Origin: Dendronalium phyllosphericum CENA369
Lineage (GTDB): Bacteria > Cyanobacteriota > Cyanobacteriia > Cyanobacteriales > Nostocaceae
Direction: 5' to 3'
Assembly (NCBI RefSeq): GCF_016056275.1
Contig: NZ_JAECZA010000289.1
Location: 25,884-89,883 of the forward strand
DNA: 64,000 bases
Shown one piece after another: positions 38,401 to 47,208 of this stretch. The notes beneath the pieces were generated by a model. The model did not search any database. It worked only from the letters and a program-made list of their open reading frames with translations, and was not told the origin of the DNA. Each line of letters opens with the position of its first letter. Position 1 is the first letter of the stretch. The translations under genes were made by a program, and so were the position numbers.

Positions 38401-41400
38401 ATGAATATTTCAGAAACTCAGGAAATTCAAAACAAAATCAATTTTTGGAAGAAAAAACTTATAGGCGAATCCAACAAAAATCCTTTAGTTGATTTACGCC
38501 TAAATCAAAAAAGGTTAGTTCCTATTTTAAGATACTCTTCATTTTTATACAGTCATTTTGTAGGAGATGAACCTGAGCCATTACCAATCAGTGAACTGGA
38601 ACCTAAGCAGACTGATGAAGACCCGTTAAAGCTTCTAGATGAACTTCGTCAAGAAGCTAAATCAACCATTGAAGAGAAGGGTTTTAATAGTCTATTTTTA
38701 GTCATTAATACCTTAACATGGTTTAACACTGAAAATCCTCACGAAAAATATGTTTCTCCTATTCTGCTTGTTCCAGTTAGATTAGAAAAACAAAGTAGAA
38801 AGTCATTAGAATTTATTCTTCAACCTACAGATGATGATATTGCTGTTAACTTTACTTTAGTCAACAGGTTACGGGATTATGGTATAACGCTGCCTGACAG
38901 TAATAGGGTTAAAGAATTGAGCTATGAAGATTTTTTCAATGAAGTTCGTAGTGCGATCGCTGGTAAACAATCTGAGTGGGAAGTAAAAGAAACAGCACAC
39001 ATTACTTTGTTCCCGGATGCAAAAGCAGCAATGATTCAAGACCTGGAACAAAATGATGAAAAGATAGCAAATCATCCCATACTGCAAGAGCTAGCTTCAG
39101 GCAGAACATCTGGGAATGTCAACAATACCTCTATTCCTCAAGAAAAAGAGCTTGATCAAATAGACCCTTCATTAATTTATCAGATACGTGATGCGGACTC
39201 CAGCCAGCAAGTAGTTATTGAAGCTGTCAAAGCAGGGTCTAATTGTGTTGTACAAGGGCCTCCTGGCACAGGAAAAAGCCAAACTATTGTTAACATCATC
39301 ACTGAGTTAATCGGTCAGAATAAAAAAGTCCTTGTAGTTGCAGAAAAGCAAACTGCTTTAGCAGTTGTTTTTAAAAGACTAAAAGAAAGTAACTTAGAAA
39401 ATCTCTGTCTAAATTTACATCATGAAGTTACAAAAAAAGCAAAAGATTTCTTCACTCAGCTAGCACAAACTTACGATGAGCTTTCAGAAAGTAACGAAGC
39501 ACAACAGCGAGATTGGGAAACCTTCTTTAAACCTTTACGCGACTATCGAAAAGTTCTCAACGATCATGTAAAAGGTTTACATGACAAGAAGGAACCACTA
39601 AACAAGTCTGCTTTTAACTTGTATGGCGAAATTCGTAGGTTGGAAAGAGAAGACATTCCTCCACTAGAGTTTAATCTTTCTAATTTGCAAGATTGGCCAG
39701 AAACTAGATTGTTTGATGCGAAAAAGTTACTAGAAGAACTTGGTCAATTTGAGGTAGTATTCCGGGGTAGACAAAAAACTCTATGGTCAAGTAGTCCTTT
39801 ACAATATCCTTGGTCATCTGTTATATATCAAGATTTGCGTGTAAATCTTGACAATCTTAGCTCTGGGATAAAACTGGCTCAGAATACTGTAGATTCATTA
39901 GTACAACTACTAAATATAAACGAAACAATCGAAACTTTGTATGATTTAGAACAGTTACAACCAGCAGTCAATCATATCCTTAATGCTCCATCAAACATTG
40001 AAACTTGGTCATTTTCAACAGATTTAGATGATTTGTTACAGTTGTATTTAAACTTAGACGAAGACATTAGGGATTATCAATCAATTAATTCTGATCTCAA
40101 TTCTAAGTATGTGCAAGAGTTCTATACTTTCGATTTACTAAAAATAAGAGAAATTTTTGCTAGAAGATTTACAGGAATTTTTCGCTTTATTAAACCAGCT
40201 TATTGGAAATGGCTATTATATGATAAGAGACGCGAACGTCAACGTCTCATTGCTCTTCGACAAGACCACAAGCGCATTTCTGAGCAAGAGTTAATGAGAG
40301 ATATTGAAAATGCGATTGAGCGCCAAAATATTTTAATTAAGTTACAAGACCGCAACTACCAAGCTCGTGAAGCTTTTGGTTCTTCTTTCGATAGAGAAAT
40401 GACAAATTTACAAAGTATTCAGCAAGGTCTTGAATGGTTGGAGAATCTAAATAAAAATCATCTCTTAGATAAAGAAGAAGTAGCCACAGTTCTTAATTCA
40501 AGAGAAAGTCATGAACAACTAGGAGAATTATTCAAATCTTTGCAACTAGCCTTAAGCCAAATTCAAGAAGGCTGCAAATTCTTAAACCAACACTTCCCCA
40601 AAGAAAGACTAACAGCACTAGATGTATTGAAGAGAAAACCTCTAAATGAGATTGAATATTTCCGAAGACAAGCCTATGATGAGCTTGATTTATTCCAAGA
40701 GTGGTTGGACTATCAAGAGATTGTAGATAAATTAGAAGCTATTGGCACAAAAGAATTTTTGGCTAAACTAGGAGACACCGACATTTTACCAGATAAGTGG
40801 TTTTCGGTTTTACGGAAAGGCTTTTATGAAAATTGGCTGCGACACATACATTTTGATAATTCCGAGTTGCGAAACTTTAGCCAGAATTTGCACGAACAGA
40901 GAATAAATGAATTTTCAGAAAAAGATAAACAACAGTATGAGGTTGCAATAAAACGGTTGAGACAACTCCATGTACAACGTTGTCAAGATTGGTTAAAGCA
41001 GCCAGAAGCACAGGAACAAGTAAGCAATCTCAAACGGGAAATTACAAAGAAAAGTAGACAACAAAAAATTCGTCAATTTATCAAGAAGAATGCTCAAATT
41101 GTTACTACTCTTAAACCATGCTGGCTGATGAGTCCTTTAGGGGTTTGTCAATATGTAGATGCAGACGCAGTGGAGTTTGATGTTGTTATCTTTGACGAAG
41201 CTTCTCAAGTTCGTACTGAAAATGCAGTATCGTCTATTATGCGAGCAAAGCAGCTAATTGTTGTTGGCGATAACAAGCAGTTACCGCCAACGGCTTACTT
41301 TGAAAGTGCAGCAGCCGATGATAGCGACGATGAAGAGGAAGAGATTTATGAAAATTTGCTAGATGAGTGTTCTAAATTATCAATTATGCTCACTCATACT

Positions 41401-42333
41401 TTAAGTTGGCATTATCGTAGCCAAGACGAAAGCCTAATTGCCTTTTCAAATCAAGAATTTTACAACTCAAAACTTATTTCTTTCCCTAACCCTGCAAAAG
41501 ATGCTAGCAGAGGGGTACATTTCCATTTTGTTAAAGGGGGAATATATGCTAATCGAGAAAATATTCGTGAAGCAGAGGAAGTTGCAAAGCTAACAGTGCA
41601 GCATTATCAGCAAAACTCCCAACAATCTTTGGGTATTATTACCTCAAGTAAACAACAAGCAAAAGCCATCAAGGAACAACTCAAACAAATCAGTATTAAA
41701 CATCCTGAGATAGAAGAATTTTTTCAAGAGAACTCAGAGAAGTTCTTTGTTAAATCAATTGATGATGTTCAAGGTGATGAGAGAGATGTGATTTTCCTAA
41801 GCTTTGGCTTTGGTTTTGATAACAAAAATTCCGGTCAGTTAAATCACAACTTTGGTTACTTCAGTAGAAAACAACAAGATTTAGGGAAACGAAGATTAAA
41901 TGTTGCAATAACTCGTGCTAGATGCAAGTTCGTATTAATCGCTTCGATTCATCCTGTTGATATTATCGCCGAAAAAGGTGAACAAGCTGCGTTACTTAAG
42001 GATTATTTTGTATACATTGAAAGTTGCGGTCAAAAACTAGCTAAAAAAGGTGATGACCTTTCTGACTTAGACTTACCTTTTGAACAATATATATATCAAG
42101 TTTTAACAGATAGGGGATATCAAGTTAAGAAACGGGTTGGTCGTTCAGCTTATCCAATCGACTTAGTAGTGATGGACAATTCCAAACCGGAAAAAGAAGA
42201 GTCTCTTCTGGGGATTGTGTGCGATGGAGAAACATATAGTAAATATCCTACAGCACGCGATCGCGATCGCCTCCGACAGACAAGAAGTGCTAGAAAAATT
42301 AGGCTGGCGCATTTACAGCATTTGGTCTCGTGA
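38401..42333 (+). CDS. Large SF1 helicase with DUF4011-like N-terminus and damaged nuclease tail
   Basis: The 1310-residue protein has an N-terminal DUF4011-type region (about 1-250). The Walker A motif GPPGTGKS is at 286-293, a long coiled-coil/helical insert spans about 340-900, and the Walker B VIFDEASQV has D932-E933. Then come VVGDNKQLPPTAYF (motif III), VQGDERDVIFLSFGFG and RRLNVAITRARCKFVL (motif VI). The C-terminus is a nuclease-fold domain (MTES_1575-like) with D1254 (YPIDLVV) and GIVCDGETY, in which valine 1273 replaces the usual active-site glutamate. The frame then breaks near residue 1292: a GACA duplication at 42275-42282 moves the rest of the domain to the next frame. It heads a three-gene operon. 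Confidence 0.88.
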   Translation: MNISETQEIQNKINFWKKKLIGESNKNPLVDLRLNQKRLVPILRYSSFLYSHFVGDEPEPLPISELEPKQTDEDPLKLLDELRQEAKSTIEEKGFNSLFLVINTLTWFNTENPHEKYVSPILLVPVRLEKQSRKSLEFILQPTDDDIAVNFTLVNRLRDYGITLPDSNRVKELSYEDFFNEVRSAIAGKQSEWEVKETAHITLFPDAKAAMIQDLEQNDEKIANHPILQELASGRTSGNVNNTSIPQEKELDQIDPSLIYQIRDADSSQQVVIEAVKAGSNCVVQGPPGTGKSQTIVNIITELIGQNKKVLVVAEKQTALAVVFKRLKESNLENLCLNLHHEVTKKAKDFFTQLAQTYDELSESNEAQQRDWETFFKPLRDYRKVLNDHVKGLHDKKEPLNKSAFNLYGEIRRLEREDIPPLEFNLSNLQDWPETRLFDAKKLLEELGQFEVVFRGRQKTLWSSSPLQYPWSSVIYQDLRVNLDNLSSGIKLAQNTVDSLVQLLNINETIETLYDLEQLQPAVNHILNAPSNIETWSFSTDLDDLLQLYLNLDEDIRDYQSINSDLNSKYVQEFYTFDLLKIREIFARRFTGIFRFIKPAYWKWLLYDKRRERQRLIALRQDHKRISEQELMRDIENAIERQNILIKLQDRNYQAREAFGSSFDREMTNLQSIQQGLEWLENLNKNHLLDKEEVATVLNSRESHEQLGELFKSLQLALSQIQEGCKFLNQHFPKERLTALDVLKRKPLNEIEYFRRQAYDELDLFQEWLDYQEIVDKLEAIGTKEFLAKLGDTDILPDKWFSVLRKGFYENWLRHIHFDNSELRNFSQNLHEQRINEFSEKDKQQYEVAIKRLRQLHVQRCQDWLKQPEAQEQVSNLKREITKKSRQQKIRQFIKKNAQIVTTLKPCWLMSPLGVCQYVDADAVEFDVVIFDEASQVRTENAVSSIMRAKQLIVVGDNKQLPPTAYFESAAADDSDDEEEEIYENLLDECSKLSIMLTHTLSWHYRSQDESLIAFSNQEFYNSKLISFPNPAKDASRGVHFHFVKGGIYANRENIREAEEVAKLTVQHYQQNSQQSLGIITSSKQQAKAIKEQLKQISIKHPEIEEFFQENSEKFFVKSIDDVQGDERDVIFLSFGFGFDNKNSGQLNHNFGYFSRKQQDLGKRRLNVAITRARCKFVLIASIHPVDIIAEKGEQAALLKDYFVYIESCGQKLAKKGDDLSDLDLPFEQYIYQVLTDRGYQVKKRVGRSAYPIDLVVMDNSKPEKEESLLGIVCDGETYSKYPTARDRDRLRQTRSARKIRLAHLQHLVS

Positions 42334-42406
42334 GTGGGATCGCAACAGGGAAGAACAAATTAATCGGCTCATAGCGCATATAGAAAATCTCCGCAACCAG
42401 AAATAA
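42279..42406 (+). pseudogene. Displaced C-terminal end of the helicase-nuclease
   Basis: In the +1 frame after the GACA duplication the sequence reads RQEVLEKLGWRIYSIWSREW and ends at 42406. That is exactly the normal closing segment of the nuclease domain of this helicase family (ARDRDRLRQEVLEKLGW in intact members). In the annotated frame the protein instead ends RSARKIRLAHLQHLVS at 42333. Removing four bases would join the two parts. Confidence 0.85.
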
Positions 42407-42462
42407 ATACAATTAGTAATTTATTGTTGAAAATAGGAATTTGAATAAGACCTGAATTGCCT

Positions 42463-44340
42463 ATGATAATAGCAAAAATTGAAGAACTGTTAACTAAAAT
42501 TCAACAGTTACAATCAATTATGATTGCGGTATCAACTGATTCATATCGTAATCCTATTAGAGAGAAAGAAAAATTATACACAAAACTGTACAGAGAGATT
42601 GTTGACATCATAGAGTTTCTTGCAGAAGAAGGGGTATTAATCGAAAATCATAATCCTTGTAAGTCTCTTTTAGATTGGCGCGATCGCTGGTCAACTTTAG
42701 AAAGGGGACTTGCCTCAAAAGGAGGATATGTTCACGACCTATACAATACTACTTTCCAGCAAATTGATAATGTTTTGTTTCAGCACAGTATTAGAGGTAA
42801 ATCTCAGCAACAGTTAGTTAATGAGTGGCAAATCTCACAATTTGAAAACCTGATAGCAAAGATTAAGAAGTTGAAGGTAATTATGATTTCGGTTGCTATT
42901 CAGGGACGAACTGATGATTTAATTAAGGCTGAGGATGAGGATTATCGCCAACTATACCAAGAGTTGACATTACAAATAAATATCCTTCAAAAAATAGGTA
43001 TACCTATTACACATCCCAACAACTTTAGGTCACTTTGGCAATGGTATAATTACTGGTCATTCAATTTAGATAAATCATATAATGTACGAGAAAGATATAT
43101 TGATGACCTCTATGAAAAAATTATCAAACCAATTGACAGAGCCTTGAATAAATATCAACACACCTCAATTTCTAATGAAGAGTTTCTTCAAGATTTACAG
43201 TGTCGTTTTCATCAACAGATATCTGTTAAACCTAGCAATTACGCTATACCTAGTACAAAAGTTAATAGTACATTACAAAAACCCGATCCTAATTTAGAAA
43301 GTTACCATCAACCAGAGGCATTAGAGGAGATTTTTAATCCATTATCTATTGGAGTAAATCAAGCTGTTAACGATCCTTTTCCTCAAAATTTAAATTTAAC
43401 TTGGACACATGATAATGCCATGAATCCAGAAATATTTTTAGAACAGCAAGATGTTACAGCATTAATTATGGCACTAAATCACTTTGCTCTCAGGGTCAAT
43501 GTAGCCAGCGATCGCCAAAATTTTTTAGAAAGTGCTGGTATTGATTCAGCTTTTCTAAGTAATTTGAAATGGGATACACAACCTATTAGTTTTGCTAATG
43601 AATTAGTAGCAAAATTTAAACAATATCAAATTTCTAGTCAGAGCTTAGAATCTCATCCAATGGTGAAGTTACTTAAGCATTTAAGTAATTTCGCTCTAAT
43701 CTATAATTTTCAAGACCAAGATGTAGAATTATTTAATCAATTAGTAGAAAAAGGTCAGGAAAACTTTAAAGCATTAGCAGCTAGTAACACAGTTGGCAGA
43801 ATCGAATTTCCTATAGGAAAACCCATAGGCACAGGAGTATTAATTACAAACAATTTATTACTAACCTGTAATCACATTTTTAGTAAGAGTCAAGTGCAAA
43901 AAGCATGGGTGCGCTTTGGCTATAAAGCTGGAAAGTACGAATCAGAAAAAAATGTATTGGAATTAGATATTATTCTTAATAACAGTAGATTTGATTATGC
44001 TTTACTTAAAATCAATACTCAAACACAACAAAAAGCTATTTCTATTAATCCAAATTCTGTATTAGATAGCGGTCAAAAGATTCGTATCATACATCATCCA
44101 CAGGGAAACCCTTTAGTAATTTCTGGCTTAGGTGAGATTATACAAGTAGGAGAAGATTACATTGACCACAATCTAAAAACTGATAACGGTTCCTCTGGCG
44201 CACCTATTTTTAATCACCAGTGGGAACTGATAGCAATTCATCAAGGAAATGTAGGTATTAGTCGTAATTTTGAACTAGGTTCAACAGGTGCTATTCCTAT
44301 TCGTAGTATCTGGAATCAAATTTCATCATATTTGAATTGA
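42463..44340 (+). CDS. Trypsin-like protease with duplicated helical and effector-associated-type domains
   Basis: The protein has 625 residues from the ATG at 42463 (TTG at 42457 is less likely). Residues about 1-115 and 130-245 are two copies of one helical module: IAKIEELLTKIQQLQSIMIAV...LLDWRDRWS matches LIAKIKKLKVIMISVAIQG...LWQWYNYWS. A linker follows, and then a helical region (about 325-440, DVTALIMALNHFALRVNVAS) resembling effector-associated domains. A trypsin-like fold lies at 450-620 with a complete triad: H471 (LTCNHIF), D511 (RFDYALL) and S578 (GSSGAP). There is no signal peptide, so the protease should act in the cytoplasm. It lies 57 bp after the corrected helicase end. Confidence 0.8.
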   Translation: MIIAKIEELLTKIQQLQSIMIAVSTDSYRNPIREKEKLYTKLYREIVDIIEFLAEEGVLIENHNPCKSLLDWRDRWSTLERGLASKGGYVHDLYNTTFQQIDNVLFQHSIRGKSQQQLVNEWQISQFENLIAKIKKLKVIMISVAIQGRTDDLIKAEDEDYRQLYQELTLQINILQKIGIPITHPNNFRSLWQWYNYWSFNLDKSYNVRERYIDDLYEKIIKPIDRALNKYQHTSISNEEFLQDLQCRFHQQISVKPSNYAIPSTKVNSTLQKPDPNLESYHQPEALEEIFNPLSIGVNQAVNDPFPQNLNLTWTHDNAMNPEIFLEQQDVTALIMALNHFALRVNVASDRQNFLESAGIDSAFLSNLKWDTQPISFANELVAKFKQYQISSQSLESHPMVKLLKHLSNFALIYNFQDQDVELFNQLVEKGQENFKALAASNTVGRIEFPIGKPIGTGVLITNNLLLTCNHIFSKSQVQKAWVRFGYKAGKYESEKNVLELDIILNNSRFDYALLKINTQTQQKAISINPNSVLDSGQKIRIIHHPQGNPLVISGLGEIIQVGEDYIDHNLKTDNGSSGAPIFNHQWELIAIHQGNVGISRNFELGSTGAIPIRSIWNQISSYLN

Positions 44341-44360
44341 TTTGATAGAGTCATATTTTC

Positions 44361-45449
44361 ATGAGTATTTTCCAGAATTTATCTGAAGCTTTCAGCCGAG
44401 AGGCAAAAAAATATACAACTCTTTTCCTGCCAAAACATCGAGTTGATATAGACTGCGATGACACACCTATTTGTGCAGGTGATGCCTATTGTCGCATCTG
44501 GCTAGAGGATATGAATTTAGCTAAAGATGTGGACTGGTTCAAACAACGATATCCGGTTGTTCATGCTGCTGTCCGTTTCCACTACGATTCTAAGTTAGTA
44601 ACTATTCCCTATTTAGCTGCGCCTGGCCAATTAAAAGATTTGGGTAGCAACAATTTGGATAAAGTGATTCAAGACAGATATCCTCTTACTCCTCTGTTTC
44701 CATTTAATCAAGGTTTAGTAGAATTTCATGCCTATTTATTGAGCATTGCTGCAAATGACTCTATTGACAAATTTATCAAGACAGTGGGAAGATTTGCCAA
44801 ATTGTTACCAGCACCTCAACTGTCAAGTGTTTTGAATTTAGCAGAACCTGTATATCGTGGAATAGAAGATTTACTAGATATTGGAGAACGCCGACTAGAG
44901 TTAGGTTATCAGCAAACTTTTTCTGATGCTGACGGTGGTAGTAGTAATTTTCTCAGAGAAGGTTATTTCGCTGTAATTTTGGCGGAGGAACACGAGATTA
45001 GCAGGGAAAATCTTTGTGTTGTCAATGATAATCTCCGATTTGGCTCTCCAGGCACTACTAAAGTATTTGTACGCGATAGTAAGCCTTTCAAAGGCTACAG
45101 CTATATGTTATTTCGCATAGAAAAGCGCAAACAGCAAGATTGGGAGTCATTAAAAACTATAAAAGAGCTAGTTGCTAAAGCCCAAGATGCTATTTTGTCA
45201 GGGGAATATGAGAAGGTGAAACAATTTCATTTACCTGCTATTGAAATAGCTATTCTTCAAAGCCCTGATATAACTAAAGCTGACCGAAGGAATATGAGAT
45301 TAAAAATTGGAGAGGAATTGAAGGAACTTGGTTTGCAATCTACAAAAGCACAAAAGCGATCGCTCTATTCAATTATGCAACGACCTTTACCACCTATTGA
45401 TGCTACAACAGAGGCTGAATTAGCTTCTCTAGAGAAGTTTTTTCGATAA
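44361..45449 (+). CDS. Unrecognised third gene of the helicase-protease operon
   Basis: The 362-residue protein starts MSIFQNLSEAFSREAKKYTT, 20 bp after the protease stop. I recognise no family. Visible parts are an N-terminal alpha/beta region (about 25-110), a helical middle (about 115-185), a beta-rich part (about 195-255, with FLREGYFAVILAEEHEISR and LRFGSPGTTKVFVRDSK), and a helical tail (about 260-362). It has no signal peptide or membrane span. Tight spacing implies joint transcription with the helicase and protease. It could be the substrate, effector or adaptor of the protease, which is inference. Confidence 0.75.
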   Translation: MSIFQNLSEAFSREAKKYTTLFLPKHRVDIDCDDTPICAGDAYCRIWLEDMNLAKDVDWFKQRYPVVHAAVRFHYDSKLVTIPYLAAPGQLKDLGSNNLDKVIQDRYPLTPLFPFNQGLVEFHAYLLSIAANDSIDKFIKTVGRFAKLLPAPQLSSVLNLAEPVYRGIEDLLDIGERRLELGYQQTFSDADGGSSNFLREGYFAVILAEEHEISRENLCVVNDNLRFGSPGTTKVFVRDSKPFKGYSYMLFRIEKRKQQDWESLKTIKELVAKAQDAILSGEYEKVKQFHLPAIEIAILQSPDITKADRRNMRLKIGEELKELGLQSTKAQKRSLYSIMQRPLPPIDATTEAELASLEKFFR

Positions 45450-45597
45450 ATTTGTCAATAAACTAACTTTTAAATTTATTGTGTAGCGGTGCTTATCTAA
45501 ACGCAGAAATCCAGTAGGCAAAGGGAAAAGAGAAATAGAGAGAGTTGGGGATAATCCTTCTGTTCCCAACTCATCACTCTCTACTCCCTACTTACCT

Positions 45598-46323
45598 TTA
45601 GATGTGGATTCCACATTCTGTTTTCTCACTTCCGCGCCAACGTCCAGCACGTTCGTCTTCACCTTCAGCTACTTTGGTAGTGATGGGTTCGTCGCCAATG
45701 CTGGGATAACCTTGGTCGTGCAAAGGGTTGTAAATTACTTTATGTTCGGCGACATAAGGCCAGCTATCTTGGCGCGTCCAAGTGGCTATGGGATTTATTT
45801 TCAATCGACCTTGACTATCTAATTCAAAGATGGGCATATTAGCACGGGTTACTGCTTGGTCGCGGCGACGACCGGTAATCCAAGCAACAGTGTTCAGTTC
45901 ATCTAAACCCCGTAGTAGTGGTTCAATTTTTGTAATTTGGTGAAATTGAGCAATATCTTTATCCCAAAGTGCCTCACCGTATTTAGCGCTAAAGGCTTCA
46001 CGGGTATCTACGTCTGGAACCTTGTAAGTTTTCAAATCTAAGTTATAGATTTCTTTGGCTTTAGCAACTAGTTCTAGGCTTTCACGAAAGTGATGCAAGG
46101 TATCGAGAAAAATTACAGGAACTGGATGCTTGAGTTCGCTATAAAGAATATTAGTAATTACCATGTCATCCACATTAAAGGCGCTGGTTTGTACCAGTGC
46201 TGTGGGGATATTCTCTATAGACCATGCCAGGATTTCTTTCGGAGTGGCAGTTTCAAACTGTTGATTTAACAGTTCTAAGTCAAAAGTAGTCGTTTGGTTT
46301 CTAGATCCCGTGGAAGCTGTCAT
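45598..46323 (-). CDS. cysH: Phosphoadenylyl-sulfate reductase
   Basis: CysH reduces PAPS to sulfite using thioredoxin or glutaredoxin. The 241-residue protein has VQTSAFNVDDMVITNIL (PP-loop region), VIFLDTLHHF, the arginine-rich AWITGRRRDQAVTRANMP, and the catalytic cysteine in the C-terminal KTECGIHI. There is no CC..CxxC iron-sulfur set; the tail cysteine is the only one. It is therefore the PAPS-specific type and not an APS reductase. It has its own promoter on the minus strand and converges with the protease operon. Confidence 0.93.
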   Translation of the reverse strand: MTASTGSRNQTTTFDLELLNQQFETATPKEILAWSIENIPTALVQTSAFNVDDMVITNILYSELKHPVPVIFLDTLHHFRESLELVAKAKEIYNLDLKTYKVPDVDTREAFSAKYGEALWDKDIAQFHQITKIEPLLRGLDELNTVAWITGRRRDQAVTRANMPIFELDSQGRLKINPIATWTRQDSWPYVAEHKVIYNPLHDQGYPSIGDEPITTKVAEGEDERAGRWRGSEKTECGIHI

Positions 46324-46873
46324 GATAATTTTCCGGTCAAATGTTTTTTTACCTTGATTAAACTCGATTTTACCCTATAAAGACGCATATTCCGCTCGGA
46401 TATGAGGTAATTATTTTGTTCGGTAATCACTACATTTAAAAGGCTAAAGGTTAAAGGAAAAGGGATTAAACAAAGTTCTCTCCTTTCGCTTTAATACCCC
46501 TGGAAATACCCGGAAGGTTTTGAACTACTTAATGTTGTTTTTAAATATACTAAATAAATTAGGTAATTAAGTAATCAAAACCCAGTAATTATATTGGTAG
46601 CTAAATTAGCCTTGTTAATTACTGGATAAGCTAAAGCGCATTTAATTTTCATAAATACTCATAGTGGTTGCTGACCGCTGACTGTTGACAGTCAACTTTG
46701 GTCAATGTGCAATTTCAAAGCGTAACAGCTTATTTACAAACTAACTGTAAGTCCATACTCCAGTATTTATTAAGAAAATTTACATAAATTAAAGTTTTAC
46801 TCTGTTTTGATAGATATTTATACTGCAACTGATATGTTTATTAGAATCATAAAAATTAAGGAACTTTACTAAA
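46324..46873. other. Intergenic region before the 34-residue peptide gene
   Basis: About 550 bp upstream of cysH and of the small gene at 46874. It contains a heptamer-like stretch (GTTGCTGACCGCTGACTGTTG near 46660) and AT-rich DNA (AAATATACTAAATAAATTAG near 46545). No other gene is visible. Confidence 0.4.
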
Positions 46874-46978
46874 ATGAACAATTCCAAATCTACCAATACA
46901 CTTGCTGTATCTGTACTTATGGGCGCATCGATCGCGATCACCAGTGTTATTACGATCGCGATTATGAGTGTTTTTTAA
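46874..46978 (+). CDS. 34-residue single-span membrane peptide
   Basis: An ATG at 46874 opens MNNSKSTNTLAVSVLMGAS, followed by a hydrophobic helix (about residues 9-33, rich in V, I, T and A) that runs to the C-terminus VF. There is a short polar N-terminus, and the stop stands in T-rich DNA. A strong terminator follows at 47024, which supports a real transcript. The length and the single span recall the small subunits of photosynthetic or respiratory complexes, but I can match it to none of them. HIP1-like GATCGCGAT units fall inside the helix codons. Confidence 0.5.
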   Translation: MNNSKSTNTLAVSVLMGASIAITSVITIAIMSVF

Positions 46979-47023
46979 GATAGCTTGAAAAAAAACAAAA
47001 AATTTTTAACACAAAACTTTATA

Positions 47024-47058
47024 AAACCTTGCTTAAAAATGAGCAGGGTTTTTGTTTT
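47024..47058 (+). terminator. Hairpin terminator after the 34-residue gene
   Basis: AAACCTTGCT (47024-47033) pairs with AGCAGGGTTT (47042-47051), with one G-U pair and an 8-base loop. TTTGTTTTTG follows directly. It stands 45 bp after the small gene stop, and the next gene downstream is on the other strand. Confidence 0.75.
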
Positions 47059-47208
47059 TGTTACAAATTAAAACAAATATTTTAGGACAACGGACTCTGA
47101 AAAAACACGGGGTCGGGAAAAAAGTGTTTCTTTCATTGATAACGGGTAGCGCGCTGCCCGTCGGATGCTTTCAAGCTCTTAATAGTGTATGTGTTTTTTG
47201 ATTTGTTG

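Noticed and set aside
46874..46978. Assignment of the 34-residue peptide as a known photosystem or cytochrome b6f subunit
   Set aside because: The sequence lacks the motifs of PsbX, PsbY, PetN, PetL, PetM and PsaM that I can recall, so it is kept as unknown.
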